The notes under the pieces: generated by a model | What the model was told of the DNA's origin: nothing | The model's database searches: none | What the model saw: the letters and a program-made list of their open reading frames with translations, nothing else | Part shown: positions 1 to 5,597 of the stretch, piece after piece | Layout: each line of letters starts with the position of its first letter | How positions within the stretch are numbered: position 1 is the first letter of the stretch | Origin: Bacteroidales bacterium | GTDB taxonomy: Bacteria; Bacteroidota; Bacteroidia; Bacteroidales; UBA12077 | NCBI GenBank assembly: GCA_030156305.1 | Contig: JASGMZ010000125.1 | Coordinates: forward strand, 1-8,466 | DNA: 8,466 bases | Direction of reading: 5' to 3' | Position numbers and translations under genes: made by a program

Positions 1-2356
1 GGTTAGAGAAATAGTCACCGTCGCTGGTATAAGCAGGCCTGTGCTCTGTTGCCGTTACGGTTCTTGGCTCAGCATCGAGATAATAATATGCACTTTGATC
101 TTCCAAAACTTTTTGCATCATAAATGCTGTTGCTCCACCCGGAACATCTTCATCAAAAAATACCACCTTATTGGTTTTTTTGACTGAATCGGCAATGATA
201 TGCTTACGGTCAAACGGCAGCAATGTTTGCACATCTATCAACTCAACCGAAATATCAAATTCTTTTAGTTGTTGCACTGCATCCTGTGCGATACGAACAC
301 ATGAACCATACGTTACCAATGTAATATCATTTCCTTCGTTTAGGATTTCAGGAACGCCCAGTGGAATTTTATATTCGCCAATGTTTTCCGGCCGTTTTTC
401 TTTTAACCGGTATCCATTTAGCGGTTCAATCACCAATGCCGGATCTTCACCTTCCATTAAGGTATTATAAAATCCGGCTGCCTGAGTCATATTTCGTGGC
501 ACACAAACATATACGCCACGGATGGAGTTAATCACCATACTTAATGGCGATCCGGCATGCCAAATACCTTCCAGCCGGTGTCCGCGGGTACTGATAATTA
601 CGGGTGCAACCTGTCCGCCTGCCGTACGATAATGTGTGGTAGCTAAATCATCACTTAGGGTTTGCAAAGCATACAGCAGGTAATCAAAATATTGAATCTC
701 TGCAATCGGCCTTAATCCGCGCAAAGCAAGGCCAATTCCCTGTCCCAGAATAGTTTGCTCACGAATTCCCGTATCGGTTACACGAAGTTCGCCGTATTTT
801 TCCTGTAATCCCTGGTAGGTTTGGTTTACCCCGCCAATATTTCCTAAATCTTCGCCAAAAGCGACCATTTTAGGATATTTTTTAAACAGATAATCGAAAT
901 TATCTCTCAAGATTTCACGTCCCGCTACTTCTGGCGAATCGGGTTTTATGTCAGCTTTCACTTCGCTAACATTTAATGCCGAAGAAGGATATTCATTATT
1001 TAATTTTGTATTGTAACGTTTATAGTTATCTTCATAATTTCTTTCCAGCCACTCGGATAAATCGTTTTGAAGCTTTTCACGGATATTACAATCCAAACAC
1101 ACGTGGCGCAGAATTTTTTTTGCGGTACTAAAAATATCTTTACGGATGGGATTCATTATCTTTTTTAACTCCTCAGTATACATCCCTACCTTATCAATTC
1201 CTTCGCGCTTACAAAGACACGAGCGGTTATCGATGATTTCAATCAACTTATCCCGTTCGGCTTTTACCGGATCTTTAAATTTTTTCCAGGCTGCTTTTTT
1301 GGCAGCTTTGGCTTCATCAATGGCTTCTTGTTCAATTTTATCCAGTTCTTTTTCCGTAGCTATTTTTTCCTTAAGGATCCATTCGCGTGTTCTACGAATG
1401 CCGTCAAATTCTTCTTCCCATTTTAATCGTTCTTCCGATTTATATCTTTCATGCGATCCGGAAGTTGAGTGTCCCTGGGGCTGTGTAGTTTCATCGATAT
1501 GAAAAAGAACAGGAACATGCTCTTTTCGGGCAATTTTAATACCTTCTTCAAATAATTTTATTAATCCGGGATAATCCCATCCCTTGCCTTTTAAAATTAC
1601 GATTCCGGGTTTATCTTTGGTACGTTCAAAACCTTTTAATACCTCCGATATATTACCTTTGGTGGTTTGAAATTTTTTAGGTACAGAAATTCCGTATCCG
1701 TCATCCCAAACGGCAATAGCTGCAGGCACCTGTAATACACCCACTGCGTTAATTGCTTCCCAGAATTGTCCCTCGGATGTACTGGCATCTCCAATCGTAC
1801 CAAAGGCTACTTCGTTTCCTTTATCCGATAAGGTTTTAAACTGATCTAATTCTTTTATGTTTCTGAATAATTTCGACGCATAAGCTAATCCCACCCAGCG
1901 AGCCATTTGTCCTGCAGTGGGAGAGATATCTGCAGATGAATTTTTTTGTTTCATCAAATCTTTCCACTGTCCATCAGGACTTAAACTGCGTGTAGAAAAG
2001 TGGTTGTTAAACGAGCGGCCTCCGTTTCCGGGATTTAGCTCAATATCGGTTTCTCCATATAGCTGAGCAAAAAATTCTTCGGCGGTAAATAATCCGGCAG
2101 CCATCATAAAAGTCTGATCCCGGTAATAACCCGCACGCCAGTCACCATCCCTGAATTGCTTAGCCATAGCAATCTGTGCGATTTCTTTTCCATCACCAAA
2201 TATGCCAAATTTGGCCTTTCCGGTAAGGACTTCTTTTCGCCCTAATAAACTAATTTGGCGGCTTACATTGGCTAATTTATAATCGTTTAATACTTCCTGC
2301 TTATTCCATGAAGTTTTTGATTTTGTATTCTTCTTTGCTGTGCTTTGTGTACTCAT
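1..2356 (-). CDS. 2-oxoacid dehydrogenase E1, fused alpha and beta subunits (C-terminus cut by window edge)
   Basis: Thiamine-diphosphate E1 of a 2-oxoacid dehydrogenase complex, which decarboxylates a 2-oxoacid and passes the acyl group to lipoyl-E2. The branched-chain (2-oxoisovalerate) type is likely, but the substrate cannot be read from sequence. I translated 785 codons without a stop. The E1-alpha half spans about residues 15-340: a YYRDQ segment, the cofactor motif starting GDASTSEG at 189, WDDGYGIS at 217-224, and a GHSTSGSHERY loop with His296. A charged, probably helical linker follows (about 340-490) with Cys380, 382, 420 and 423. The E1-beta half begins near 495 (FGEDLG) and includes VTDTGIREQ and RGHRLEGIWHAG with His593 and His600. 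The transketolase C-terminal domain is nearly complete at the edge; probably a few tens of residues are missing. ATG at 2356 is chosen because the next Met lies well inside the conserved N-terminus. The gene stands alone and is divergent from the gene at 2503. Confidence 0.93.
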   Translation of the reverse strand, partial: MSTQSTAKKNTKSKTSWNKQEVLNDYKLANVSRQISLLGRKEVLTGKAKFGIFGDGKEIAQIAMAKQFRDGDWRAGYYRDQTFMMAAGLFTAEEFFAQLYGETDIELNPGNGGRSFNNHFSTRSLSPDGQWKDLMKQKNSSADISPTAGQMARWVGLAYASKLFRNIKELDQFKTLSDKGNEVAFGTIGDASTSEGQFWEAINAVGVLQVPAAIAVWDDGYGISVPKKFQTTKGNISEVLKGFERTKDKPGIVILKGKGWDYPGLIKLFEEGIKIARKEHVPVLFHIDETTQPQGHSTSGSHERYKSEERLKWEEEFDGIRRTREWILKEKIATEKELDKIEQEAIDEAKAAKKAAWKKFKDPVKAERDKLIEIIDNRSCLCKREGIDKVGMYTEELKKIMNPIRKDIFSTAKKILRHVCLDCNIREKLQNDLSEWLERNYEDNYKRYNTKLNNEYPSSALNVSEVKADIKPDSPEVAGREILRDNFDYLFKKYPKMVAFGEDLGNIGGVNQTYQGLQEKYGELRVTDTGIREQTILGQGIGLALRGLRPIAEIQYFDYLLYALQTLSDDLATTHYRTAGGQVAPVIISTRGHRLEGIWHAGSPLSMVINSIRGVYVCVPRNMTQAAGFYNTLMEGEDPALVIEPLNGYRLKEKRPENIGEYKIPLGVPEILNEGNDITLVTYGSCVRIAQDAVQQLKEFDISVELIDVQTLLPFDRKHIIADSVKKTNKVVFFDEDVPGGATAFMMQKVLEDQSAYYYLDAEPRTVTATEHRPAYTSDGDYFSN

Positions 2357-2405
2357 AATATTATAGTTTATCAACAGATATAATTATTTGTAGATGTATA
2401 ATTTA

Positions 2406-2413
2406 CAAAACTA
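2406..2413 (-). promoter_or_regulatory. Candidate -7 box of the E1 gene
   Basis: On the minus strand this reads TAGTTTTG, a full match to the Bacteroidota TAnnTTTG consensus, about 50 nt upstream of the E1 start codon. No convincing -33 TTG lies 19-21 nt further upstream, so this is a candidate only. Confidence 0.4.
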
Positions 2414-2461
2414 TTTGATCATAGTAAAGTATTGTTTTTATTTTTTACAAGTTAAAATGCT

Positions 2462-2469
2462 TATCTTTG
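2462..2469 (+). promoter_or_regulatory. Candidate -7 box of the small membrane protein gene
   Basis: TATCTTTG matches the Bacteroidota TAnnTTTG consensus and would give a transcript start near 2476, about 27 nt before the ATG at 2503. The same octamer precedes mqnB. The -33 element is not obvious: the nearest TTG (2432-2434) is further away than usual. Confidence 0.5.
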
Positions 2470-2502
2470 CATTCGTAAACTAATAACAACAAAATTTATA
2501 GA

Positions 2503-2736
2503 ATGTTTATTGAATTGTTTTTTTTAGTCGTTGGATTGATGGTAATTGCTGTTACAGCTCTGGGATTCAATATTTTTTTCCGAAAGAATAAAAAATTTCC
2601 GGAAACTTCAGTAGGTAAAAATAAGGACATGCGCAAACTGGGGTTATCGTGTGCTAAGCATGAAGAAATCAGGTGCCGCAGGGAAATTGATAAACTAACC
2701 GGCACTGCAGGTTGCGCAGGTTGTGGTCAGGTATGA
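2503..2736 (+). CDS. Small single-pass membrane protein with four cysteines, function unknown
   Basis: A 77-residue protein. Residues 3-26 form one hydrophobic helix, and the following RKNKK suggests that the C-terminal part stays in the cytoplasm. The soluble tail carries KFPETSVGKNKDMRKLGLSC, then Cys58, and ends in CAGCG (Cys71, Cys74); with Cys50 that makes four cysteines. They could bind a metal or form disulfides, but neither can be shown here. The layout (N-terminal helix, a KFPET-like stretch, a GxxC motif) recalls short uncharacterised membrane proteins I associate with Bacteroidota, but I cannot name a family. It has its own promoter candidate, stands alone, and is divergent from the E1 gene with 146 bp between the start codons. 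The opposite-strand frame at 2496-2705 is its shadow. A real gene seems likely given the helix-plus-tail organisation. Confidence 0.75.
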   Translation: MFIELFFLVVGLMVIAVTALGFNIFFRKNKKFPETSVGKNKDMRKLGLSCAKHEEIRCRREIDKLTGTAGCAGCGQV

Positions 2737-2810
2737 TGTTAGTTTTGGAACTATAGTTATATCAAATAAAAAATCTATAGTTTATAGAGTATTTGCAATG
2801 TAAAAGAAGA

Positions 2811-2878
2811 AAACGAATCCTATAAAATAAAAATATTAATTTATTTTTAAATTAAACATTTTTGTTTTATATTCGTTT
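2811..2878. repeat. AT-rich inverted repeat, arms 2811-2827 and 2865-2878
   Basis: AAACGAATCCTATAAAA on the left pairs with TTTTATATTCGTTT on the right: 14 paired positions with a 3-nt bulge (CCT) and a 37-nt AT-rich loop. It starts 75 nt after the small membrane protein gene. It could be a weak transcript end, part of a small RNA, or a chance product of AT-rich sequence. Confidence 0.4.
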
Positions 2879-2954
2879 AATAATTAAAAGTTATAAAAAG
2901 GATACTAAAATATCTCACCAACCATCTGAAAGGTGTAAGCGTTGAAAGAGAAAC

Positions 2955-2980
2955 GAAGCCGTCATTATTGTGGCGGCTTC
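2955..2980 (+). terminator. Strong stem-loop, likely terminator, possibly bidirectional
   Basis: GAAGCCGTC pairs with GGCGGCTTC (nine pairs including one G-U) around the eight-base loop 2964-2971. It is by far the most GC-rich structure in the spacer. The downstream plus strand is T-rich (TGCTTGTTATAGTTTT) but lacks a clean T-run. The complementary strand after the hairpin reads GTTTCTCTTT, so it could also stop leftward transcription. It may end the transcript of the gene at 2503 or of a separate small RNA. Two weaker stems precede it: CACC/GGTG (2916-2935) and CGTT/AACG (2940-2955). Confidence 0.5.
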
Positions 2981-3102
2981 TGCTTGTTATAGTTTTCGTA
3001 CTCTCTTAAATGTTTTCTTAATTGATGAGAACTTTTAATTAAATAAGCTGTCCAGGGTAAAATATAATTGGTTCGCTCTTCCAGTACTACTAAATATTTT
3101 AT
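2965..3102 (-). pseudogene. Possible 45-codon reading frame without a standard start (remnant or unusual small gene)
   Basis: Read from 3102 leftwards, 45 codons run without a stop and end in consecutive TAA and TGA codons (2967-2962). The product would contain KYLVVLEERTNYILPWTAYL followed by a basic, polar tail (SSHQLRKHLREYENYNKQ). Composition looks more protein-like than expected in such AT-rich DNA. There is no ATG, GTG or TTG: the position that would suit a start is ATA (3102-3100), nine bases after AAAAAGGAG. The frame is open for only a few codons more upstream before a stop. It could be a decayed gene, a gene fragment, or chance. I do not recognise the product. Confidence 0.25.
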
Positions 3103-3103
3103 T

Positions 3104-3186
3104 TTATAATACTCCTTTTTGAAAGTTCTAAAATATTATTTATTTTTCAACTTATCAATTGGTCTTAAATTTAGGGAGTATTATAA
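3104..3186. repeat. Inverted repeat, arms 3104-3115 and 3175-3186
   Basis: TTATAATACTCC and GGAGTATTATAA are perfect 12-bp complements separated by 59 nt. With one or two gaps the similarity continues outward on both sides (towards an AAAATATT stretch in each arm), about 25 bp in all. No transposase is nearby. It could be the ends of a small non-autonomous element or a large hairpin. The left arm contains the GGAG that precedes the minus-strand frame at 3102. Confidence 0.45.
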
Positions 3187-3296
3187 TAATTAAAATATTC
3201 CGTACAAGCCTAAATCCTAAATATTTATCAATTTGTTTATAATTGACTATTTATTATTACTTTAATTTTTTTCTAAAATTTTTCCAAGAACATAAA

Positions 3297-3331
3297 ATCC
3301 ATAAATTTGTTTAATAATAAAATTTATGGAT
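3297..3331. promoter_or_regulatory. Perfect 12-bp dyad over the promoter of the OsmC gene, operator candidate
   Basis: ATCCATAAATTT (3297-3308) and AAATTTATGGAT (3320-3331) are exact reverse complements 11 nt apart, and the right arm ends two bases before the ATG at 3333. The left arm covers seven of the eight bases of the -7 box, and the centre falls near the expected transcript start. A transcript beginning there would contain only the right arm, so a DNA-binding regulator fits better than an RNA hairpin. The regulator is unknown. Confidence 0.45.
3302..3309 (+). promoter_or_regulatory. Candidate -7 box of the OsmC-family gene
   Basis: TAAATTTG matches the TAnnTTTG consensus, 23 nt before the start codon. 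The -33 region holds only a T-rich run (3279-3283) rather than a clear TTG. It lies inside the dyad 3297-3331. Confidence 0.45.
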
Positions 3332-3332
3332 C

Positions 3333-3752
3333 ATGGAAAATAAAGAAACAATAAGAACAACGTATATCGGGCAATTACGGACGGAAGCAGTGCATGTACG
3401 TTCGGGAAATAAACTAATTACGGATGCTCCGGTAGATAATCATGGCAAAGGAGAAACTTTTTCTCCTACCGATTTACTGGCAACCTCATTAGCGAGTTGT
3501 ATTTTTACCATTATGGGAATAAAAGCTGAAGCCGCAGGTTTTAGTATCGATGGCGCTACCGCTAAAACGTGGAAAATTATGTCGGAGAATCCACGCCGTG
3601 TGGCAGAAGTGAAAATTGAGTATGATTTTACCATGTGTGATTTAACCGACAAACAAAAGAGGCTTTTAAAAGGACTGGTTAAAGTATCGCCGGTGCCATT
3701 AAGCCTGCACCCTGATACGAAACAAAATGTAAGTATAAAATTTAAAGAATAA
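3333..3752 (+). CDS. OsmC/Ohr-family protein, second cysteine replaced by serine
   Basis: A 139-residue protein of the OsmC superfamily; typical members reduce organic hydroperoxides with a pair of cysteines. The family pattern is clear: GKGETFSPTDLLATSLASC with Cys56 on the central helix, then MGIKAEAAGFSIDG, VAEVKIEYDFT, and a C-terminal SPVPLSLHPDTKQN. In classical members the last segment starts with a cysteine (CPV...SL); here that position is Ser119, codon TCG. The only other cysteine is Cys102, in a different place. The protein may therefore use a one-cysteine mechanism, another thiol partner, or not be a peroxidase. ATG at 3333 gives the normal N-terminus and length for short OsmC proteins. 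It stands alone, convergent with fabD, and its promoter is overlaid by a perfect dyad. Confidence 0.9.
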   Translation: MENKETIRTTYIGQLRTEAVHVRSGNKLITDAPVDNHGKGETFSPTDLLATSLASCIFTIMGIKAEAAGFSIDGATAKTWKIMSENPRRVAEVKIEYDFTMCDLTDKQKRLLKGLVKVSPVPLSLHPDTKQNVSIKFKE

Positions 3753-3757
3753 AAAAA

Positions 3758-3919
3758 GAGGGTGTCCAAAAAGCCTTTGTGGAACTTCGTGCTTCCTTTG
3801 GGTAACTTTGTGGTATAATTATAAAATATTGTCACACAGAGTTTTGCAAGGAAGGCACAAGGTTGCTCTAAGTAAAAAACAAGTAGTTTCTCAATTTTTA
3901 ATACTTTTTGGACATCCTC
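3758..3919. repeat. 162-bp imperfect palindrome, MITE- or REP-like, between convergent genes
   Basis: The outer arms GAGGGTGTCCAAAAAG (3758-3773) and CTTTTTGGACATCCTC (3904-3919) pair over 16 positions with one mismatch. Inside, 3781-3814 is an imperfect reverse complement of 3833-3866 (shared cores: AAC, GTGC, TTCCTT, AAAACT/TAACT). The wording of the inner arms (TTTGTGG, TTCGTGCTTCC, CACAGAGTTTTGC, AAGGCACAAGG) resembles repeated intergenic elements I recall from Bacteroidota genomes, though I cannot check copy number here. It starts six bases after the OsmC stop codon and ends 23 bases before the fabD stop, so as RNA it would fold into a long hairpin and could end transcription from both sides. 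No target-site duplication is evident. Confidence 0.65.
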
Positions 3920-3942
3920 CTTACTTTGTTCTTATCCTACTT

Positions 3943-4815
3943 CTATGCACTCTGTGCTGGTATTTTTCGATCTACTTTTTTTAGTAATCCTTGCAAAACC
4001 GTCCCGGGCCCAACTTCTGTATAGGAAGTCATTCCATCAGCAATCATATTTTGCATAATCTGTGTCCATTTTACCGGCGACGTTAATTGTTTAATCAGGT
4101 TTTCTTTAATTTTTGCAGGATCGGTATAGGGCTTTGCGTCTGCATTTTGGTATACCGGGCAAATCGGAGTGTTAAAGTTTGTGCTGTTAATTGCTTCAGC
4201 TAATTCAACACGAGCAGGTTCCATTAAAGGCGAGTGGAATGCACCGCCAACTTTTAAAGGCAATGCACGTTTTGCTCCTGCTTCTTTTAATTTTTCACAG
4301 GCAATATCAATTCCTTTCATTGAGCCTGAAATAACAAGCTGTCCCGGGCAATTGTAGTTGGCCGGAACCACAATTTCGTCAATTGCCGCACAAACATCTT
4401 CTACCACTTTATCTTCTAATCCTATAATGGCTGCCATGGCCGATTGTTCCATTTCACAGGCTTTTTGCATGGCTTGAGCCCGTTTGTACACTAATTTTAA
4501 TCCATCTTCGAAAGATAGAGCACCATTGGCTACCAATGCTGAAAACTCACCCAATGAGTGTCCGGCAACCATATCCGGTTTGAAATTTTCAAGGGTTTTA
4601 GCAAGAATAACTGAATGTAAAAAGATTGCCGGCTGTGTAACTTTGGTTTGCTTGAGGTCATCTTCTGTTCCCTCAAACATTAAGTCAGTAATTCTAAACC
4701 CTAAAATATCGTTTGCTTTTTCAAAAAGTTCTTTTGCAACAGGGTAATTATCGTATAAATCTTTACCCATTCCAACAAACTGTGCTCCCTGTCCCGGGAA
4801 TACATATGCTTTCAT
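3943..4815 (-). CDS. fabD: Malonyl-CoA:ACP transacylase FabD
   Basis: This enzyme transfers malonyl from CoA to acyl carrier protein in the cytoplasm, feeding fatty acid elongation. At 290 residues it has normal length. It opens with FPGQGAQ (GQGAQ at 8-12). The nucleophile elbow GHSLGEFSAL carries Ser87, Arg112 lies in KRAQAM to hold the malonyl carboxylate, His194 in GAFHSPLM is the catalytic partner, Gln243 lies in KQLTSPVKW, and EVGPG (267-271) is the C-terminal signature. All key residues are present. The ATG at 4815 directly precedes the conserved first strand (KAYVFPGQG). It is on the same strand as folE upstream but separated by 134 bp containing its own promoter candidate, so it is likely transcribed alone. 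Its 3' end faces the palindromic repeat at 3758-3919. Confidence 0.97.
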   Translation of the reverse strand: MKAYVFPGQGAQFVGMGKDLYDNYPVAKELFEKANDILGFRITDLMFEGTEDDLKQTKVTQPAIFLHSVILAKTLENFKPDMVAGHSLGEFSALVANGALSFEDGLKLVYKRAQAMQKACEMEQSAMAAIIGLEDKVVEDVCAAIDEIVVPANYNCPGQLVISGSMKGIDIACEKLKEAGAKRALPLKVGGAFHSPLMEPARVELAEAINSTNFNTPICPVYQNADAKPYTDPAKIKENLIKQLTSPVKWTQIMQNMIADGMTSYTEVGPGTVLQGLLKKVDRKIPAQSA

Positions 4816-4870
4816 ATGATTAATTTTAGTTAGTATTTAACTTTTCATTTTTATTTCTATCATCAGTCGA

Positions 4871-4901
4871 CAAAAATATAAAAATCTTAACCAAAAGGCA
4901 A
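4871..4901 (-). promoter_or_regulatory. Candidate promoter of fabD with -33 and -7 elements
   Basis: On the minus strand, TTG (4901-4899) is followed after 20 nt by TATTTTTG (4878-4871), which fits the Bacteroidota TTG / TAnnTTTG arrangement. This is the best-formed promoter in the window. It would give a leader of roughly 50 nt before the fabD ATG. Confidence 0.55.
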
Positions 4902-4949
4902 TATTTGTCTATGCTTAGGATTTTTAGGAATTAATTTTTAATGAGATGA

Positions 4950-5588
4950 TTAATGCAATTTCGAACCAATAAGGTGTATAAACTCTTCGCGGGTTTTGGT
5001 GTTGCGTAAAAACGCTCCGGTAAAAGCCGAAGTGGTTGTTACCGAATTTTGTTTTTGCACCCCGCGCATTTGCATGCACATATGTGCTGCTTCAATAACT
5101 ACTGCAACACCCATAGGATTTAAGGTTTCCTGTATACAGTCCCTGATTTGCATGGTTAAACGTTCCTGAACCTGTAAACGACGGGCATAAGCTTCAACCA
5201 CATGGGCAATTTTACTCAGTCCGGTGATATATTCGTTCGGGATATAAGCCACATGCGCTTTACCATAAAAAGGAATCATATGATGCTCGCACATGGAATA
5301 GAGTTCAATATCTTTAACAATAACCATCTGCTTGTAATCTTCCTTAAAAATGGCAGATTTTAAAATATCTTTCGGTTCAATATTATACCCTTTGGTTAAA
5401 AACTGAATGGCTTTGGCAACACGGAGAGGAGTGTCCAGTAATCCTTCTCGTTTAGTATCTTCACCAATGAGTTCGAGAATAGCTTTGTAATGCTTTGATA
5501 GTTCTTCTGTTTTTTCTTCGTTCCATTTGTCAATACGTGCGTACCCACTATCTTCAAATGTTTTTACTCCATTATTAACTATTTCCAT
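4950..5588 (-). CDS. folE: GTP cyclohydrolase I
   Basis: Converts GTP to 7,8-dihydroneopterin triphosphate plus formate, the entry step to folate, tetrahydropterins and queuosine. It has 212 residues, near the usual length. Zinc ligands are visible: Cys100 and His103 in SMCEHHM, and Cys171 in AAHMCMQMRG; His102 and His169 match the catalytic histidines of the E. coli enzyme. Other signatures are REGLLDTPLRVAKA (47-60), FYGKAHVAYIPN (107-118), GLSKIAHVVEAYARRLQVQE (123-142) and SVTTTSAFTGAF (182-193). The presence of the zinc cysteines shows it is the zinc-dependent FolE (type IA), not FolE2. It starts 9 nt after the stop of the PTPS-family gene, so the two are almost certainly co-transcribed and probably translationally coupled. 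No clear terminator is seen in the spacer after its stop. Confidence 0.97.
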   Translation of the reverse strand: MEIVNNGVKTFEDSGYARIDKWNEEKTEELSKHYKAILELIGEDTKREGLLDTPLRVAKAIQFLTKGYNIEPKDILKSAIFKEDYKQMVIVKDIELYSMCEHHMIPFYGKAHVAYIPNEYITGLSKIAHVVEAYARRLQVQERLTMQIRDCIQETLNPMGVAVVIEAAHMCMQMRGVQKQNSVTTTSAFTGAFLRNTKTREEFIHLIGSKLH

Positions 5589-5597
5589 GATTTGTAA

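Larger units (their letters stand above)
2737..3332. other. AT-rich spacer with inverted repeats and a possible small RNA or gene remnant
   Basis: This 596-bp stretch has no conventional gene. From left to right it holds: an AT-rich inverted repeat (2811-2827 with 2865-2878); a cluster of short stem-loops ending in a strong GC-rich hairpin (2916-2980); a minus-strand reading frame of 45 codons without an ATG (3102 to 2965); an inverted repeat of 12 perfect bp (3104-3115 with 3175-3186); and the promoter and dyad of the OsmC gene at the right end. About 3200-3296 is AT-rich and shows nothing I can name. Confidence 0.6.

Noticed and set aside
171..470. Plus-strand reading frame of 99 codons
   Set aside because: Lies wholly inside the E1 gene on the opposite strand; its translation is rich in Ser, Phe and Ile and has no domain features.
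1146..1502. Plus-strand reading frame of 118 codons
   Set aside because: Antisense to the well-conserved alpha half and linker of E1; the E1 translation explains the DNA.
2496..2705. Minus-strand reading frame opposite the small membrane protein
   Set aside because: The plus-strand frame has the promoter box, a clean membrane helix and a cysteine tail; the minus-strand product shows none of these.
2737..3332. tRNA, known riboswitch or CRISPR array in the long spacer
   Set aside because: No cloverleaf with a TTC loop, no riboswitch core motif and no regularly spaced direct repeats could be found.
3440..3835. Minus-strand reading frame of 131 codons
   Set aside because: Shadow of the OsmC gene that also runs into the palindromic repeat; the OsmC family match is clear.
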